A stretch of DNA of 64,000 bases. It comes from Stomorhina lunata. Its lineage: Eukaryota; Arthropoda; Insecta; Diptera; Rhiniidae. Positions 10,040 to 22,745 of this stretch are shown one piece after another; within the stretch, counting starts at the first letter, position 1; every line of letters begins with the position of its first letter. The position numbers and the translations under genes are program-made. The stretch spans positions 158,463,486 to 158,527,485 of the forward strand of contig OW121740.1 of the NCBI GenBank assembly GCA_933228675.1, read 5' to 3'. The notes under the pieces are model-generated. The model was not told where the DNA came from. It did not search any database and was given only the letters and a program-made list of their open reading frames with translations.

Positions 10040-11837
10040 CAGAAAAATTTCCTAAACATTTTTTCAAAAATGTTGATAAAATTTTTCTATAAGAAAAATA
10101 TAAAAATTTAATTATAAGAAATATATTATCAACATTTTTCTATAAGAAAAATGTTATAAAAAATTTTTTATAAGTAAAATTTTATCAAAAATTTTTATAA
10201 GAAAAATTAAAAAAAATAATCAAAATTTTTCTATAAGAAAAATTTCATCAACATTTTTTTCTATAAGAAAAATTTCTTGAAAATTTTTCTAAATAAATTT
10301 TTCTTGAAAATTGTTCTAAAGATAAATTTCATCAACATATTTTTCTAAGAAAAATTTCATTAAAAGCTTTTTAATAAGAAAAATTTCTTAAAAATTTTTC
10401 TATAAAAAAAAATTTCATAAAAATTTTTCTTTAAGAAAAATGTAATCAAAATTTTTCTAGAAAAAAAATTTCTTCAAAAATTTTCTATAAGGAAAATTTC
10501 TTCAAAGTTTTCTATAAAAAGAATTTCTTCAAAATTTTTCTAAAAAAAATGTCATAAAAAATTTTCTAAAAAAACAATGTCATCAAAATTTTTCTATAAA
10601 AAATAAAATTTTATGAACATTTTTCTATAAGAAAAATGTCATCAACATTTTTCTATAAGAAAAATTTCATCAAAATTTTTCTATAAGAAAATTTCATGAA
10701 GATTTTTCTATAAAAACTAAAATTTTATGAACATTTTTCTGTAAGAAAAATTACTTCAAAATTTTTGTGTAAGAAAAATTTCATCAACATTTTTCTATAA
10801 GAAAAATTTTATCAAGATTTTTCTATAAGAAAAATTTCATCAAAATTTTTCTAAAAGAAAAATTTCAGCAAAATTTGTCTTTAAAAAAACCACATCAAAC
10901 ATTTTTTATAATAAAATTTTTCTACAAGAACAATTTCTTGAAAATTTTTTATTTAAAAATTTTATCAAAATTTTTCTATTAAAAAAATTTTATCATTTCT
11001 TTAAAATTTTTTATCAAAATATTTCTTCAAAAATTTTCTATAAGGAAAATTTCTTCAAATTTTCTATAAAAAGAATTTCTTCAAAATTTTTCTACAAAAA
11101 AAAATGTCATCAAAATTTTTCTAAAAAAAGACAATGTCATAAAAATTATGAATAAAAAAATTTTATGAAAATTTTTCTATAAGAAAAATTTCATCAAAAT
11201 TTTTCTATACGAAAAATCTCATCAAAATTTTCCTATAAGAAAAATTTCATTTAGATTTTTCTATACGAAAAATTTCATTTAGATTTTTCTATAAGAAAAA
11301 TTTCTTCAACATTTTTCTATAAGAAAAATTTCTCTGTAAGAAAAATTTCATCAAAATTTTTCTATAAGAAAAATTTCATCAAAATTTTTCTAAAAGAAAC
11401 ATTTCAGCTAAATTTGTCTTTAAAAAAACCTCATCAAACATTTTTTATAATTAAATTTTTCTAAAAAAATTTTTTTTTAATTTTTCTATTTAAAAATTTC
11501 ATCAAAATTTTTCTATAAAAAGAATTTCATCAAAATTTCTCTAGAAGAAAAATTACATCATTACATTTTTCTATTTAAAAATTTCATCAAAATTTTTCTA
11601 TTAAAAAATTTCATCTAAATTTCTCTATTAGCAAAATTTTATCAAAATTTTTTCTACAAGAAAAATTTCTTTAAAATTTTTCTACAAGAAAAATTTCTTT
11701 AAAATTTCTTGAGGATTTTTTCTATAAGAAAAAATTCTTGAAAATTTTTTGATAAGAAAAATTTCATGTAAAATTTTTCTATAAAAAAAGTTTCAGAAAA
11801 AATTTTTGTAAAAGAATAATTTCATCAAAATTTGTGA
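10040..11837. repeat. Degenerate 28-bp satellite (TTTCTATAAGAAAAA type)
   Basis: The dominant unit carries ATTTTTCTATAAGAAAAAT, then TTCATCAAA, with a period near 28 bp and frequent indels, so it is an old or poorly homogenised array. Each unit has dyad arms ATTTTTCT and AGAAAAAT around ATA. Compared by eye with the 12.8 kb satellite, about 21 of 28 positions agree. Confidence 0.85.
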
Positions 11838-12834
11838 TGCTTTTTGTTTTGTTATTTAAACAAAGATTGCATAGAACATCGCTTATCCTTAAAATAATAA
11901 ACAATTGGATAGGTAAAAATATCCTTGTATATGCATCGCTCTAAGGTTTTTAATAAAAATAAAAGCTTAAATTTTTACATTTTATTTTCAACAACACTCG
12001 ACTAAATATCTCTGTTTAAAATACTCAAACTGAAAATAATATAAAATATTTTATTAAAAAACTCATTCTAATACTTATGTTACTCTTGAAAATATGCATT
12101 CGTAAAATAAACTCATGTGTATACAGTGGAATTCGCCTGTTTAAGGATATATGAGTATTTTATTTTATGTATTTGTAGAAAATTCATTTCCGCTTTTGTT
12201 CGCCTGATAGAGTGTTTGTGTGCAAGTGTGCTCTTGGCTCAACAAATACCAATAAAGTCGAGTTCACATATAACCCAGTAAACAATTACTGCAGTTATAA
12301 AATAATATGTGATCTAAAAACTTAAGACTCTGTGGACAGAATTTGTTCCCTTAAAATGGAAAAATGAACCATTTTAGAACCAACTTATACTTTTTTGAGA
12401 ACTAAACATATCAAGCCATAACATTTAATATCTGTATATATCGTAGGAATAGCAGTTGGGTTGGCTAGAAACAATTTTGATTTGAATTTTGTCCCAAATC
12501 CTTGTCTGTTTATTGGGTATATTTAAAAATATAATATGAAGTACCACAATTTTCAATTGTTTTTATAGTGCAACAACTACCAAAAACAACAAAACACGGC
12601 TAAAGCTTTGACATTTAAAATATCTGCGTTTTCCCTTTCATTTTCTATACTACTCGTACGTCGAGTACCGCATAGACATGTATGAATTGAGCTCCAGGCT
12701 AAAATTTTGTAACAATACAAATGCTTCCCAAAAATATATATGATAAATGAAACTTGGTCTAAGGCTCATGTAGTTTAAAATCAGTTTTACGCTTTTTACA
12801 CTCTAAAGTATATATACCTAAAAGTCAAATATTT
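11838..12834. other. AT-rich single-copy-looking spacer
   Basis: No coding sequence could be supported. A short inverted repeat, ACTCG-TACGT-CGAGT, lies near 12653-12667. Nothing else is recognised. Confidence 0.5.
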
Positions 12835-15402
12835 CAAAATTTTACTAAAGACAAATTTTGATCAAAATTTTACTAAAGACAAATTTTAATCAAAATTTTA
12901 TTAAATACTAATTTTGATCAAAATTTTACTAAAGACATTTTTGATCAAAATTTTACTAAAGACAAATTTTGATCAAAATTTTACTGAAGACAAATTTTGA
13001 TCAAATTTATACTAAATACAAATTTTGATCAAAATTTTACTAAAGACAAATTTTGATCAAAATTTTACTAAAGACATTTTTGATCAAAATTTTACTAAAG
13101 ACAAATTTTTATCAAAATTTTACTAAAGACAAATTTTGATCAAAATTTTACTAAAGACAAATTTTGATCAAAATTTTACTAAAGCCAAATTTTGATCAAA
13201 ATTTTACTAAAGACAAATTTTGATCAAAATTTTACTAAAGACACATTTTGATCAAAATTTTATTAAAGACAAATTTTGATCAAAATTTTACTAAAGACAA
13301 ATTTTAATAAAAGTTTTACTAAAGACAAATTTTGATCAAAAGTTTCCTAAATACAAATTTTGATCAAAATTTTACTAAAGACAAATTTTGATCAAAATTT
13401 TACTAAAGACAAATTTTGATCAAAATTTTACTAAAGACAAATTTTGATCAAAATTTTATTAAAGACAAATTTTGATCAAAATTTTACTAAAGACAAATTT
13501 TGATCAAAATTTTACTAAAGACAAATTTGTATCAAAATTTTACTAAAGACAAATTTTGATCAAAATTTTACTAAAGACAAATTTTGATCAAAATTTTACT
13601 GAAAACAAGTTTTGATCAAAATTTTACTAAAGACAATTTTTGATCAAAATTTTACCAAAGACAAATTTTGATCAAAATTTTACTATAGACAAATTTTGAT
13701 CAAAATTTTACAAAAGACAAATTTTGATCAAAATTTTACTAAAGACAAATTTTGATCAAAATTTTACTAAAGACAAATTTTGATCAAAATTTTACTAAAG
13801 ACAAATTTTGATCAACATTTTACTAAAGACAAATTTTGATCAAAATTTTACTAAAGACAAATTTTGATCAAAATTTTACTAAAGACAAATTTTGATCAAA
13901 ATTTTACTAAAGACAAATTTTGATCAAAATTTTACTAAAGACAAATTTTGATCAAAATTTTACTAAAGACAAATTTTGATCAACATTTTACTAAAGACAA
14001 ATTTTGATCAAAATTTTACTAAAGACAAATTTTGATCAAAATTTTACTAAAGACAAATTTTGATCAAAATTTTACTAAAGACAAATTTTGATCAAAATTT
14101 TACTAAAGACAAATTTTGATCAACATTTTACTAAAGACAAATTTTGATCAAAATTTTACTAAAGACAAATTTTGATCAAAATTTTACTAAAGACAAATTT
14201 TGATCAAAATTTTACTAAAGACAAATTTTGATCAAAATTTTACTAAAGACAAATTTTGATCAAAATTTTACTAAAGACAAATTTTGATCAAAATTTTACT
14301 AAAGACAAATTTTGATCAAAATTTTACTAAAGACAAATTTTGATCAAAATTTTACTAAAGACAAATTTTTAACAAAATTTTCTAAGGAAAAATTGTGATC
14401 AAAATTTTATAAAAAACAAATTTTGATCAAAATTTTACTAAAGACAACTTTTGATCAAAATTTTACTAAAGACAAATTTTGACTAAAATTTCTCCGGAGA
14501 CAAATTTTGATGAAAATTTTACTAAAGACAACTTTTGATTAAAATTTTACCAAAGACAAATTTTGATCAAAATTTTACTAAAGACAAATTTTGATCAAAA
14601 TTTTACTAAAGACAAATTTGGATCAAAATTATACTAAAGACAAATTTTGATCAAAATTTTACTAAAGACAAATTTTAATCAAAATTTTACTAAAGACAAA
14701 TTTTGATCAAAATTTTACTAAAGACAAATTTTGATCAAAATTTTACTAAAGACAAATTTTGATCAAAATTTTACTAAAGACAAATTTTGATCAAAATTTT
14801 TCTAAAGACAAATTTTAATCAAAATTTTAGTAAAGACAAATTGTGATCAAAATTTTACTAAAGACAAATTTTGATCAAAATTGTACTAAAGACAAATTTT
14901 GATCAAAATTTTACAAAAGAAAAATTTTAATCAAAATTTTTCTAAAGACAAATTTTAATCAAAATTTTAGTAAAGACAAATTGTGATCAAAATTTTACTA
15001 AAGACAAATTTTAATCAAAATTTTACTAAAGTCAAATTTTGATCAAAATTTTACTGAAGACAAATTTTGATCAAAATTTTACTAAAGACAAATTTTGATT
15101 AAAATTTTACTACAGACAAATTTTGATCAAAAATTTACTAAAGACAAATTTTGATCAAAATTTTGCCAAAGAAAAATTTTGATCAAAATTTTACTAATGA
15201 CAAATTTTGATCAAAATTTTACTACAGACAAATTTTGATCAAAATTTTACTAAAGAAAAATTTTGATCTAAATTTTACTAATGACAAATTTTGATCAAAA
15301 TTTTACTAAAGACATTTTTTGATCAAAATTTTACTAAAGACAAATTTTGACCAACATTTTACTACAGAAAAATTTTACTAAAAACAAATTTTGACCAAAA
15401 TT
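12835..15402. repeat. 28-bp satellite with TGATCA palindrome, about 92 copies
   Basis: The unit is ACTAAAGACA plus the perfect 18-bp palindrome AAATTTTGATCAAAATTT. Homogeneity is highest in the middle (about 13,700-14,350, where most units are identical) and falls toward both ends, as expected if unequal exchange acts mainly in the centre. A CAACATTTT variant recurs at 13813, 13981 and 14121. Confidence 0.95.
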
Positions 15403-16679
15403 CTTAAACATTGCTTTTATCTCTTTTTTTGTGTAAAAGTAAATTTTGGGTTTAAAAGAGCTTATCAGGTATGTGATGGACATTTTCGTTTTGAAATCGA
15501 TCGATTTGAAAACGATCGTTTTCCATCACATACCTGTATAAATTTTTTACTTTCCTTTTTATCTTTAGCTGTCTTCACTACGACACAATTTAATTATTTG
15601 CTGTTGTTGCCACTGTTACGATAACCTCGTGATTTTAGAGCCGCATTATGGAAAGGACATTTAAACAGTCTATGTCTTTAATTACGTTTCCTAAGTACAC
15701 GAAATGAAAACTTTTTATTTTATGATTAATTTTTAATTTTTCCAACCAAATTGCATTTCATAAGACCAATTTATATTTAAATTGTCTGCCCATATTTTGC
15801 GCCAAAACTTTCCATTCTCAGTCCCTGTGAAACTAAACGTTTAGCAAACATAAAACAAAAGGCCTTAATAACGCATTGTCTCGGTTTGAGTTAAATATCC
15901 TCTATACATTTAAATGTGTGTGTGCTTGTGAGTTTTGTGTTTACACTTGAACAAGTATTTGTGAGTTAATTGCAATGTATATTTAAATTAGTCGTTTATT
16001 TAAGAAAAATTTTACATTTATTTCGTTTTTAATTCTCTTCATTCTCATTTAGTGATTTTTTCATTTCCGGTTTTTTTTATATAAAAATAATAAAATAAAA
16101 CAAGAAAGATTTTCATTTCATGAATTTTTGAAGATTTTTTTTTTTCATTTGAAATTTTTATTTATTTATTTCATTTTCTTTTACTTTTTGCTATTATAAT
16201 TTTGCGAAAATCTTTTAAATTAAATATGTAAATTATTTATATTTTCTCTGATTATATCATTGCGGTGTTGTTGATGCTTTTGGATTTCTATGAAATTTTT
16301 CGTAATTAGTCCTGTTGCAAGGTTTGGTTTGGCTTTAAAATCGTAACATTTTTGGAAAGATTAAATGCAAATATTTTCTGTTTAAGGTGAATTATATGAA
16401 AATAAAGCCACCGAGATTTAAATTGTAAATAGAAAATTTATACAGAAGTTTTGAATAAAATTCATTAATTTTAATCTCGCTAAGTAAATAGCAAGAGGGG
16501 AGGGCTTTTTTATGAAAAAAAAGTTAAGGTAATGAAAATTGTTTGTTTAAGAGATAAGCCTACAAATTGAGGGGTGAAAAATAAAAAAAAATATATATAT
16601 AAGTCTTTTTATTTACATTACTACTAGTAAAATGGGTAAAAATGAATGTTAAAACACTACTTTTTGTATAAAAAGAGAT
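15403..16679. other. Spacer between two blocks of the TGATCA satellite
   Basis: The spacer separates a homogeneous from a degenerate block of the same satellite. It carries the 71-bp inverted repeat at 15466-15536 and otherwise AT-rich sequence. The open frame at about 15391-15624 runs through that inverted repeat and has no protein-like features. Confidence 0.55.
15466..15536. repeat. 71-bp nested inverted repeat
   Basis: Outer arms CAGGTATGTGATGGA (15466-15480) and TCCATCACATACCTG (15522-15536) are perfect complements. An inner dyad, centred on AAATCGATCGATTT (15494-15507), is extended by CGTTTT/AAAACG with one G:G mismatch. Part of the unit recurs at 25906-25952. Confidence 0.85.
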
Positions 16680-17866
16680 TTTGAAAAATTTTTTCTAAAG
16701 ACAAATTTCGATCAAAATTTGTCACTAAAAAATTTTTTTTTAATATTGATTAAAATCTGACTAAAGACAACTTTTGATCAAAATTTTTATAAAGACAACT
16801 TTTGATCAAAATTTTTATAAAGACAAATTTTGATCAAAATTTTTTTAAGACAAATTTTTTATCAAAATTTTTTTAAAGACAAATTTTGATCAAAATTTTA
16901 CTAACGACAAATTTTGTTCAAAATTCAAAAATTTTTTTAAAAGTTTTGATAAAAATTTTACTAAAGACAAATTATGATTAGAATTTCACTAATGACAAAT
17001 TTTGATCAAAATTTTACTAAACACAAAATTGAATTAAAATTTTTTTAAAGTCAAATTTTGATCAAAATTTTTCTAAAGACAAATTTTGATCAAAGCTTTA
17101 CAAAAGACAAAATTTCATCAAAATTTTACTAAAGACAAATTTTGATCAAAATTTGACTTAATACTAATTTTGATAAAAAAAAAAATTTACTAAAGACAAA
17201 TTTTGATAAAAATTTTACTTAAGACAAATTTTGATCAAAATTTTACTAAAGACAAATGTTTATGAAATTTTAACTTAATACATTTTGATAAAAATTTAAC
17301 TAAAGACAAATTTTGATCAAAATTTTACGAAAAACAAATTTTACTCAAAATTTTAGTAAAAAAAAAAATTTGATCAAAATTTTACTAAATACAAATTTCT
17401 ATCAAAATTTTTCTAAAGACAAATTTTTATCAAGACACATTTTAATAAAAATTTTGATAAAAACTTTACTAAAGCCAAATTTGAATTAAAATTTTTCCAA
17501 AGACAAATTTTGATCAAAGTTTTACAAAAGAAAAATTTTGATCAAAATTTTTCTAAAGACAAAATTTGATCAAAATTTTACTAAAGACATATTTTGATCA
17601 ATATTTTAATAAAGATAAATTTTGATCATAATTTTACTACAGACAAATTTTGGTGAAAAGTTTAGCAAATACAAATTTTGATCAAAAATTTACTAAAAAC
17701 AAATTTTGATCAAAATTTTACTAAAGACAAATTTTGATCAAAATTTTACTAAATACAAATTTAGATCAAAAGTTTACTAAAGAAAATTTTTGATCAAAAT
17801 TTTACCAAAGACAAATTTTGATAAAAATGTTATTAAATGCAAATTTGACTTAAGACAAAATATTGT
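16680..17866. repeat. Degenerate block of the 28-bp TGATCA satellite
   Basis: Units match the 12.8-15.4 kb array (CTAAAGACAAATTTTGATCA core) but with many substitutions and indels. It is a diverged flank of the same satellite, separated from the homogeneous block by about 1.3 kb. Confidence 0.85.
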
Positions 17867-17879
17867 ATAATTTGTAAAA

Positions 17880-18135
17880 AAAAATTAAGTTTTTGTGTAA
17901 AAATTTATTTTCTGTGTAAAAAGTTACTTTTGTGGAAAATGTGAGTTTTTGTGTAAAATTTGTTTTTTTTTTTGGGTACAAGTAAATATTTGTGTAAAAT
18001 GTGACTTTTTGTGCAAAAAAGGACTTTTTGTGTAAAAAGTAAATTCACTAATTTTTTCTGTAAAAAGTAACTTTTTGTATAAAAAATGACTTTATGCGTA
18101 AAAAGTGACTTTTTATATAAATTAAAGTGTTTGTA
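17880..18135 (-). repeat. 19-bp satellite, inverted orientation
   Basis: Units such as TTTTTGTGTAAAAAGTGAC are the reverse complement of the GTCACTTTTTAC(T/A)CAAAAA units that follow at 18,180. The block is short and degenerate. Orientation is given relative to the later blocks. Confidence 0.75.
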
Positions 18136-18179
18136 AAAAAAGTTTAATGTTTTTAAAATTCAATATTTGTTGATGTTAG

Positions 18180-19076
18180 TTTTTTACACAAAAAGTTACT
18201 TTTTACGGAAAAAGTTAGTTTTTACTTAAAAAGTCAACTCTTACTATATGCAAGAAGTAAACTTTTGCTCAAAAAGTTACTTTTAACTCAAAAATTCACT
18301 TCAACTCAAAAATTCGACTTTTACTCAAAAAGTCAAAAGTCAACTGTTAAAGAAAAAGTAAACTTTTACACAAAAAGGCAACTTTCTCTTAAAAAGTCAC
18401 TTTTAACTCAAAAATTCACTTTTACTCAAAAAGCCAACTTTTACTCAAAGAGTCAATTGAAACCAAAAACCTGAAAAACTCACTTTTTACTCAAAAATTT
18501 ACTTTTTACTCACAATCTCAACCTTTACTCAAAAAGTCAACTGTTACACAAAAATCAACTTTTACACAAAAAGTTAAGTTTTACTCAAAAAGTAACTATT
18601 TATTCAAAAATTCACTTCGCTTTTTATTCAACAATTCACTTTTTACACAAAAAGTCAACTTTTACTCAAAAAGTCGCTTTTCACTCCAAAATTCACTTAT
18701 TACTCAAAAAGTTAACTTTTACTAAAAAAGTCAACTGTTACACATAAAGTCCGCTTTTACTAAAAAATTCACTTTACACTCAATACTTAAAATTTTACTT
18801 AAAAAGTCAACTGTAAAGTCAACATCAAAAGTCAACTTTTACACAAAAAATTAACTTTTACTCAAAAAGTCACTTTTTACTCAAAACGTAAACTTTTACT
18901 CAAAAAGTCAACCTTAACATAAAAAGTTAACTTTTAATCAAAAAGTTAACTTTTATACAAAAAGTCAACTTTTACTCAAAATGTAACTTTTTACTCAAAA
19001 ATCCACTTTTGCTCAAAGAGTCAACTTTTACTCAAAAAGTCTACTGTTATAAAAAAAGTCAACTTCTTACACAACC
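18180..19076 (+). repeat. 19-bp satellite, ACTCAAAAAGTCAACTTTT type
   Basis: The unit is ACTTTTACTCAAAAAGTCA with variants. Arms AAAAAGT and ACTTTTT give each unit a dyad. The open frame at 18265-18474 is repeat-derived. Confidence 0.85.
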
Positions 19077-20264
19077 ATTTTTAATTAGGCACACTTGAAC
19101 TACCAATGTAGGGTGACTCCAAAAAGCCAACATTTAAAAAAAAAACGGAAGTATTTTAGCTAATTAACATAATACCCTGCCATATAGAGTCACTCTATTA
19201 TTTACTTTCGAAAAAAATGGTTTTATTGTCGATTTGGTTGTCTGTTGAAGCCTTGATGATGTTAGGGATTTTCCTTTGATATCATTATCTTATTTTCGCG
19301 TTGTCCTTTAAACAACTCAGCTTAGACTTTTCGAAAAAAAAAAACAGCAACTACGAAAAATCATGAAACAAAGATTAATTTTCTTTTATTTTATCTTGTT
19401 TTTCATTTAAATAACATTTTTACCATCTCCTTTTTTCTGCTGCATGCATGTGACAGAGTTTTCTAAACTAAGTAACTAACAGAGTGTTATTTGTCATCAG
19501 TTACTTTTTTCTGAAGGAGATTTTTTCCCAAAGATTCTTTAAAAAAAAAGTTGGAGTTTTTTCTACTTTTGGAGATTTTTCCTAAAGATAAACATTAAAG
19601 AAGAATCAGCTTAATTTAAGGGAGCTAAAATAAAACTTTGGGTCTACTGGTTTATAATTTTCGCTTTTTTTTTCCAGTTTCTACCGTTTTTGCGTTTTGA
19701 CAAATTACTTGCCTGGAACATTTGAAATTTTATGTATCATTCAAAAAAATAAAACTTTTTTTCTGCCCTGTTCGCTCATCTTTAATTTATTTAAATTTGT
19801 ATTAAATTCTTCGGTTTCATTTTTTATTTTTTTTTTTATTATTAACCACCAAAACTTTTAAAATTGTTATTAAATTCATGAAATTTTCATATGCTGCCTA
19901 CCCAAGTAAAGTTGATTTAATTAATGAGTTTTTCTTTATTTTTAAAGCATATACTTTAGGTGTTATGTGTATATAATTTGCTAAGCATTCTTTCAGGCTT
20001 TGTTCTATTAGTGCTGCTGTTCAGCTGTTGTTTTGTTTTTTTTTTTTTTTTTTTTTTTAGTTGAAGAATTTGTCACTTGAAGCGGAAGTTTAATAGAGAA
20101 ATTTACAGTTGTTTGCTTTCATGCCTTCGAAACTAATGTTTCTCGTTAGTTGTTTTATTTTAGCCTTTTTGAAGGCATTCGCTTGTACGTGAATATAAAT
20201 AAAATTGTATATTAGAATAATAAAATAGGGAGTTCAGGGAAAATTATGTTTACATTTCTCGTTA
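19077..20264. other. AT-rich spacer
   Basis: The spacer has no recognisable gene. It contains a long T run at about 20,030-20,059 and lies between two blocks of 19-bp satellite. Confidence 0.55.
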
Positions 20265-22360
20265 GTGACTTTTTAATTAAAAAGTCACTTTTTACTTAAA
20301 ACTTATTAAGTAAAAAGTCATTTTTTATGTAAAAACCACTTTTTAAGTTAAAAGTAACTTTTTGAGTAAAATGTCATCTTTTAAGTAAAGATTCAGTTTT
20401 TAGGTAAAAATACACTTTTTAAGTAAAAAGTTACCTTTTAAGTAAAAAGTTACTTTTTAAAAAAGTGACTTTTTACTTAAAAAGTCACCTTTTACTTAAA
20501 AAGTCACCTTTTACTTAAAAAGTCACTTTTTGCTTAAAAAGTCACTTTTTACTTAAAAAGTCACTTTTTACTTAAAAATTCACGTTTTACTTAAAAAGTC
20601 ACCTAAAAAGATAATCTTTACTTAAAAAGTAACATTTTACCTAAAGTCAGTTTTTACTTAAAAAAGTCAGTTTTTACTTAAAAAGTCACTTTTTACTTAA
20701 AAAGTCACTTTTTACTTAAAAAGTCACTTTATACTTCAAAAGTCACTTTTACTTAAAAAGTCACTTTTACTTAAAAAGTCACTTCTTACTTAAAAAGTCA
20801 CTTTTTACTTAAAAAGTAATTTTTAACTTAAAAAGTCTCTTTTTACTTGAAAAGTTTATTTTTACTTAAAAAAGTGACTTTTTACTTAAAAAATCACTTT
20901 TCACTTAAAAAATCACTTTTCACTTAAAAAGTCACTTTTACTCAAAAATTCTAGTTTTTCTTAAAAAGTCATCTAAAAAGTTAATCTTTACTTAAAAAGT
21001 GACATTTTACTTAAAAAGTCAGTTTTTACATAAAAAAGTCAGTTTTTACTTAAAAATAAATTTTAAAAGTAATTTTTAACTTAAAAACTCACTTTTTACT
21101 TGAAAAGTTAATTTTTACTTGAAAAGTTAATTTTTACTTAAAAAAGTCACTTTTCACTTAAAAAGTCACCTTTTACTTAAAAAGTCACTTTTTACTTAAA
21201 AAAGTCAGATTTTACTTAAAAAGTCACTTTTTACTTAAAAAGTCACTTTTTACTAAAAAAGTCACTTTTTACTTAAAAAGTCACTTTTTATTTAAAAAGT
21301 CACCTTTTACTTAAAAACTCCCTTTTACTTAAAAAATCACTTTTACTTAAAAAGTCACTTTTTACTTAAAAAGTCACTTTTTACTTAAAAAGTCACTTTT
21401 TACTTAAAAATACACGTTTTACTTAAAAAGTCACCTAAAAAGTTAATCTTTACTTAAAAAGTGTCATTTTATTTAAAAAGTAACTTTTTACATAAAAAAG
21501 TAACTTTTTACTAAAAAAGTCACTTTTTACTAAAAAAGTCACTTTGTACTTAAAAAGTAACTTTTTACTTAAAAACTCACGTTTTACTTAAAAAGTCACC
21601 TATAAAGTTAATTTTTACTTAAAAAATGACATATTACCTAAAATGTCACTTTTTACTTAAAAAAGTCAGTTTTTACTTAAAAAGTCACTTTAAGTATAAA
21701 GTCACTTTTTACTTCAAAAGTCACTTTTTACTTCAAAAGTCACTTTTTACTTCAAAAGTCACTTTTTACTTAAAAAGTCAGTTTTTAAGTATGAAACACA
21801 ATTGGAACGAACGACAAATTTTTCGGAACGAATATTCGTCGTTAGAAATAGAACATATGGGCTTATATGTGTGTGCGCACAATTGATGCGTAATTCGTCG
21901 TGCGTATCGAATGATGCGATAGGTTTATTTCTATTTCATACGCAGACGAACAACAACTAAACTGGATTAGAGTGGCTGTATTTCTATTTCTGTTGTAAAA
22001 TATTAGAAATTATATGTGTTCCTGTTAAATATGGTCACCTTATAAAATGTAAACAAAAAATATTTATTTCAAATAAAATTATTTAAATGTAATAATCTTG
22101 TGTAATTATAAAAAATTAAAATAAAAAAAAATGGAAATGTTGTGAGTGCGCGATATGTCCGAAAGTGTATGTAATTTGTGCAAATAAAAAATCAAAAAAA
22201 AATAAAATGGCGTCAACAACGTTTATTCGTCCCAAATGTATTCAATGGACGAATTTTTAAATCCGAATTCGTCGTGCTGGACGAAATTAGTCATTCGTCC
22301 CAATTGTGTTTCTACCTTTACTTGAAAAGTCACCTTAAAAAGTCACTTTCCACTTAAAAG
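20265..22360 (+). repeat. 19-bp satellite, CACTTTTTACTTAAAAAGT type, interrupted by a TIR element
   Basis: The unit is CACTTTTTACTTAAAAAGT, with many copies from 20,265 to 21,790. After the inserted element (21,793-22,312) the satellite resumes for a few units to about 22,360. The element therefore inserted after the array formed. Confidence 0.88.
21793..22312. mobile_element. 520-bp non-autonomous TIR element (MITE-like)
   Basis: The left end GAAACACAATTGGAACGAA (21793-21811) and right end TTCGTCCCAATTGTGTTTC (22294-22312) are 19-bp inverted repeats with one mismatch. Further in, several CGAAT/ATTCG/CGTCG motifs add subterminal symmetry. The interior is AT-rich with no transposase. Both flanks are 19-bp satellite. 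TA lies at 21790-21791 and 22313-22314, which could be a TA target duplication if one end carries an extra T, but this is uncertain. The superfamily is not assigned. Confidence 0.8.
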
Positions 22361-22424
22361 CTTTATATATGGAAATATAAATAATTTTAGATTTGTTTTA
22401 ATAATTTTCCAAAAATTCTATTTT

Positions 22425-22745
22425 TACCCAAAATTGGGTGTCGTCACTTTTTTTTCTCTATTGGAGGCTTTTTTAAAGAAATATTAACGGTTCTACATTT
22501 TTTTCACCAAAAATTCGACTTTTACTCAAAATAAGGTATGATCACAAATGAAGAAAAGAAAATATTAACGATTTTTTGGAATTTGCTTTAAAAATTCGAT
22601 TTTCACTAAGAATTTGATGTAATCAGAAGTTTTTAAGATTTTTATACAGAATTAGGTGTTATCACAAATGAAAATCCTTTATTAATTGTGGGCTTATTTG
22701 AGGAAATATAAACGATTTTTTACAAAAAGCAGTGAATAAAAAAAT
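22425..22745 (-). repeat. ~115-bp degenerate repeat, inverted copies
   Basis: Segments such as AATATTAACGATTTTTT, TTCACCAAAAATTCGA and GTGTTATCACAAATGAA are reverse complements of elements of the 26-27 kb repeat (ATCGTTAATATTTT, TCGAATTTTTGGTGAA, TTTGTGATCACACC). About two to three decayed units are visible. Confidence 0.7.

Noticed and set aside
21626..21886. Open frame spanning satellite and TIR element
   Set aside because: It begins in the 19-bp satellite and ends in the inserted element, so it is an accidental fusion.
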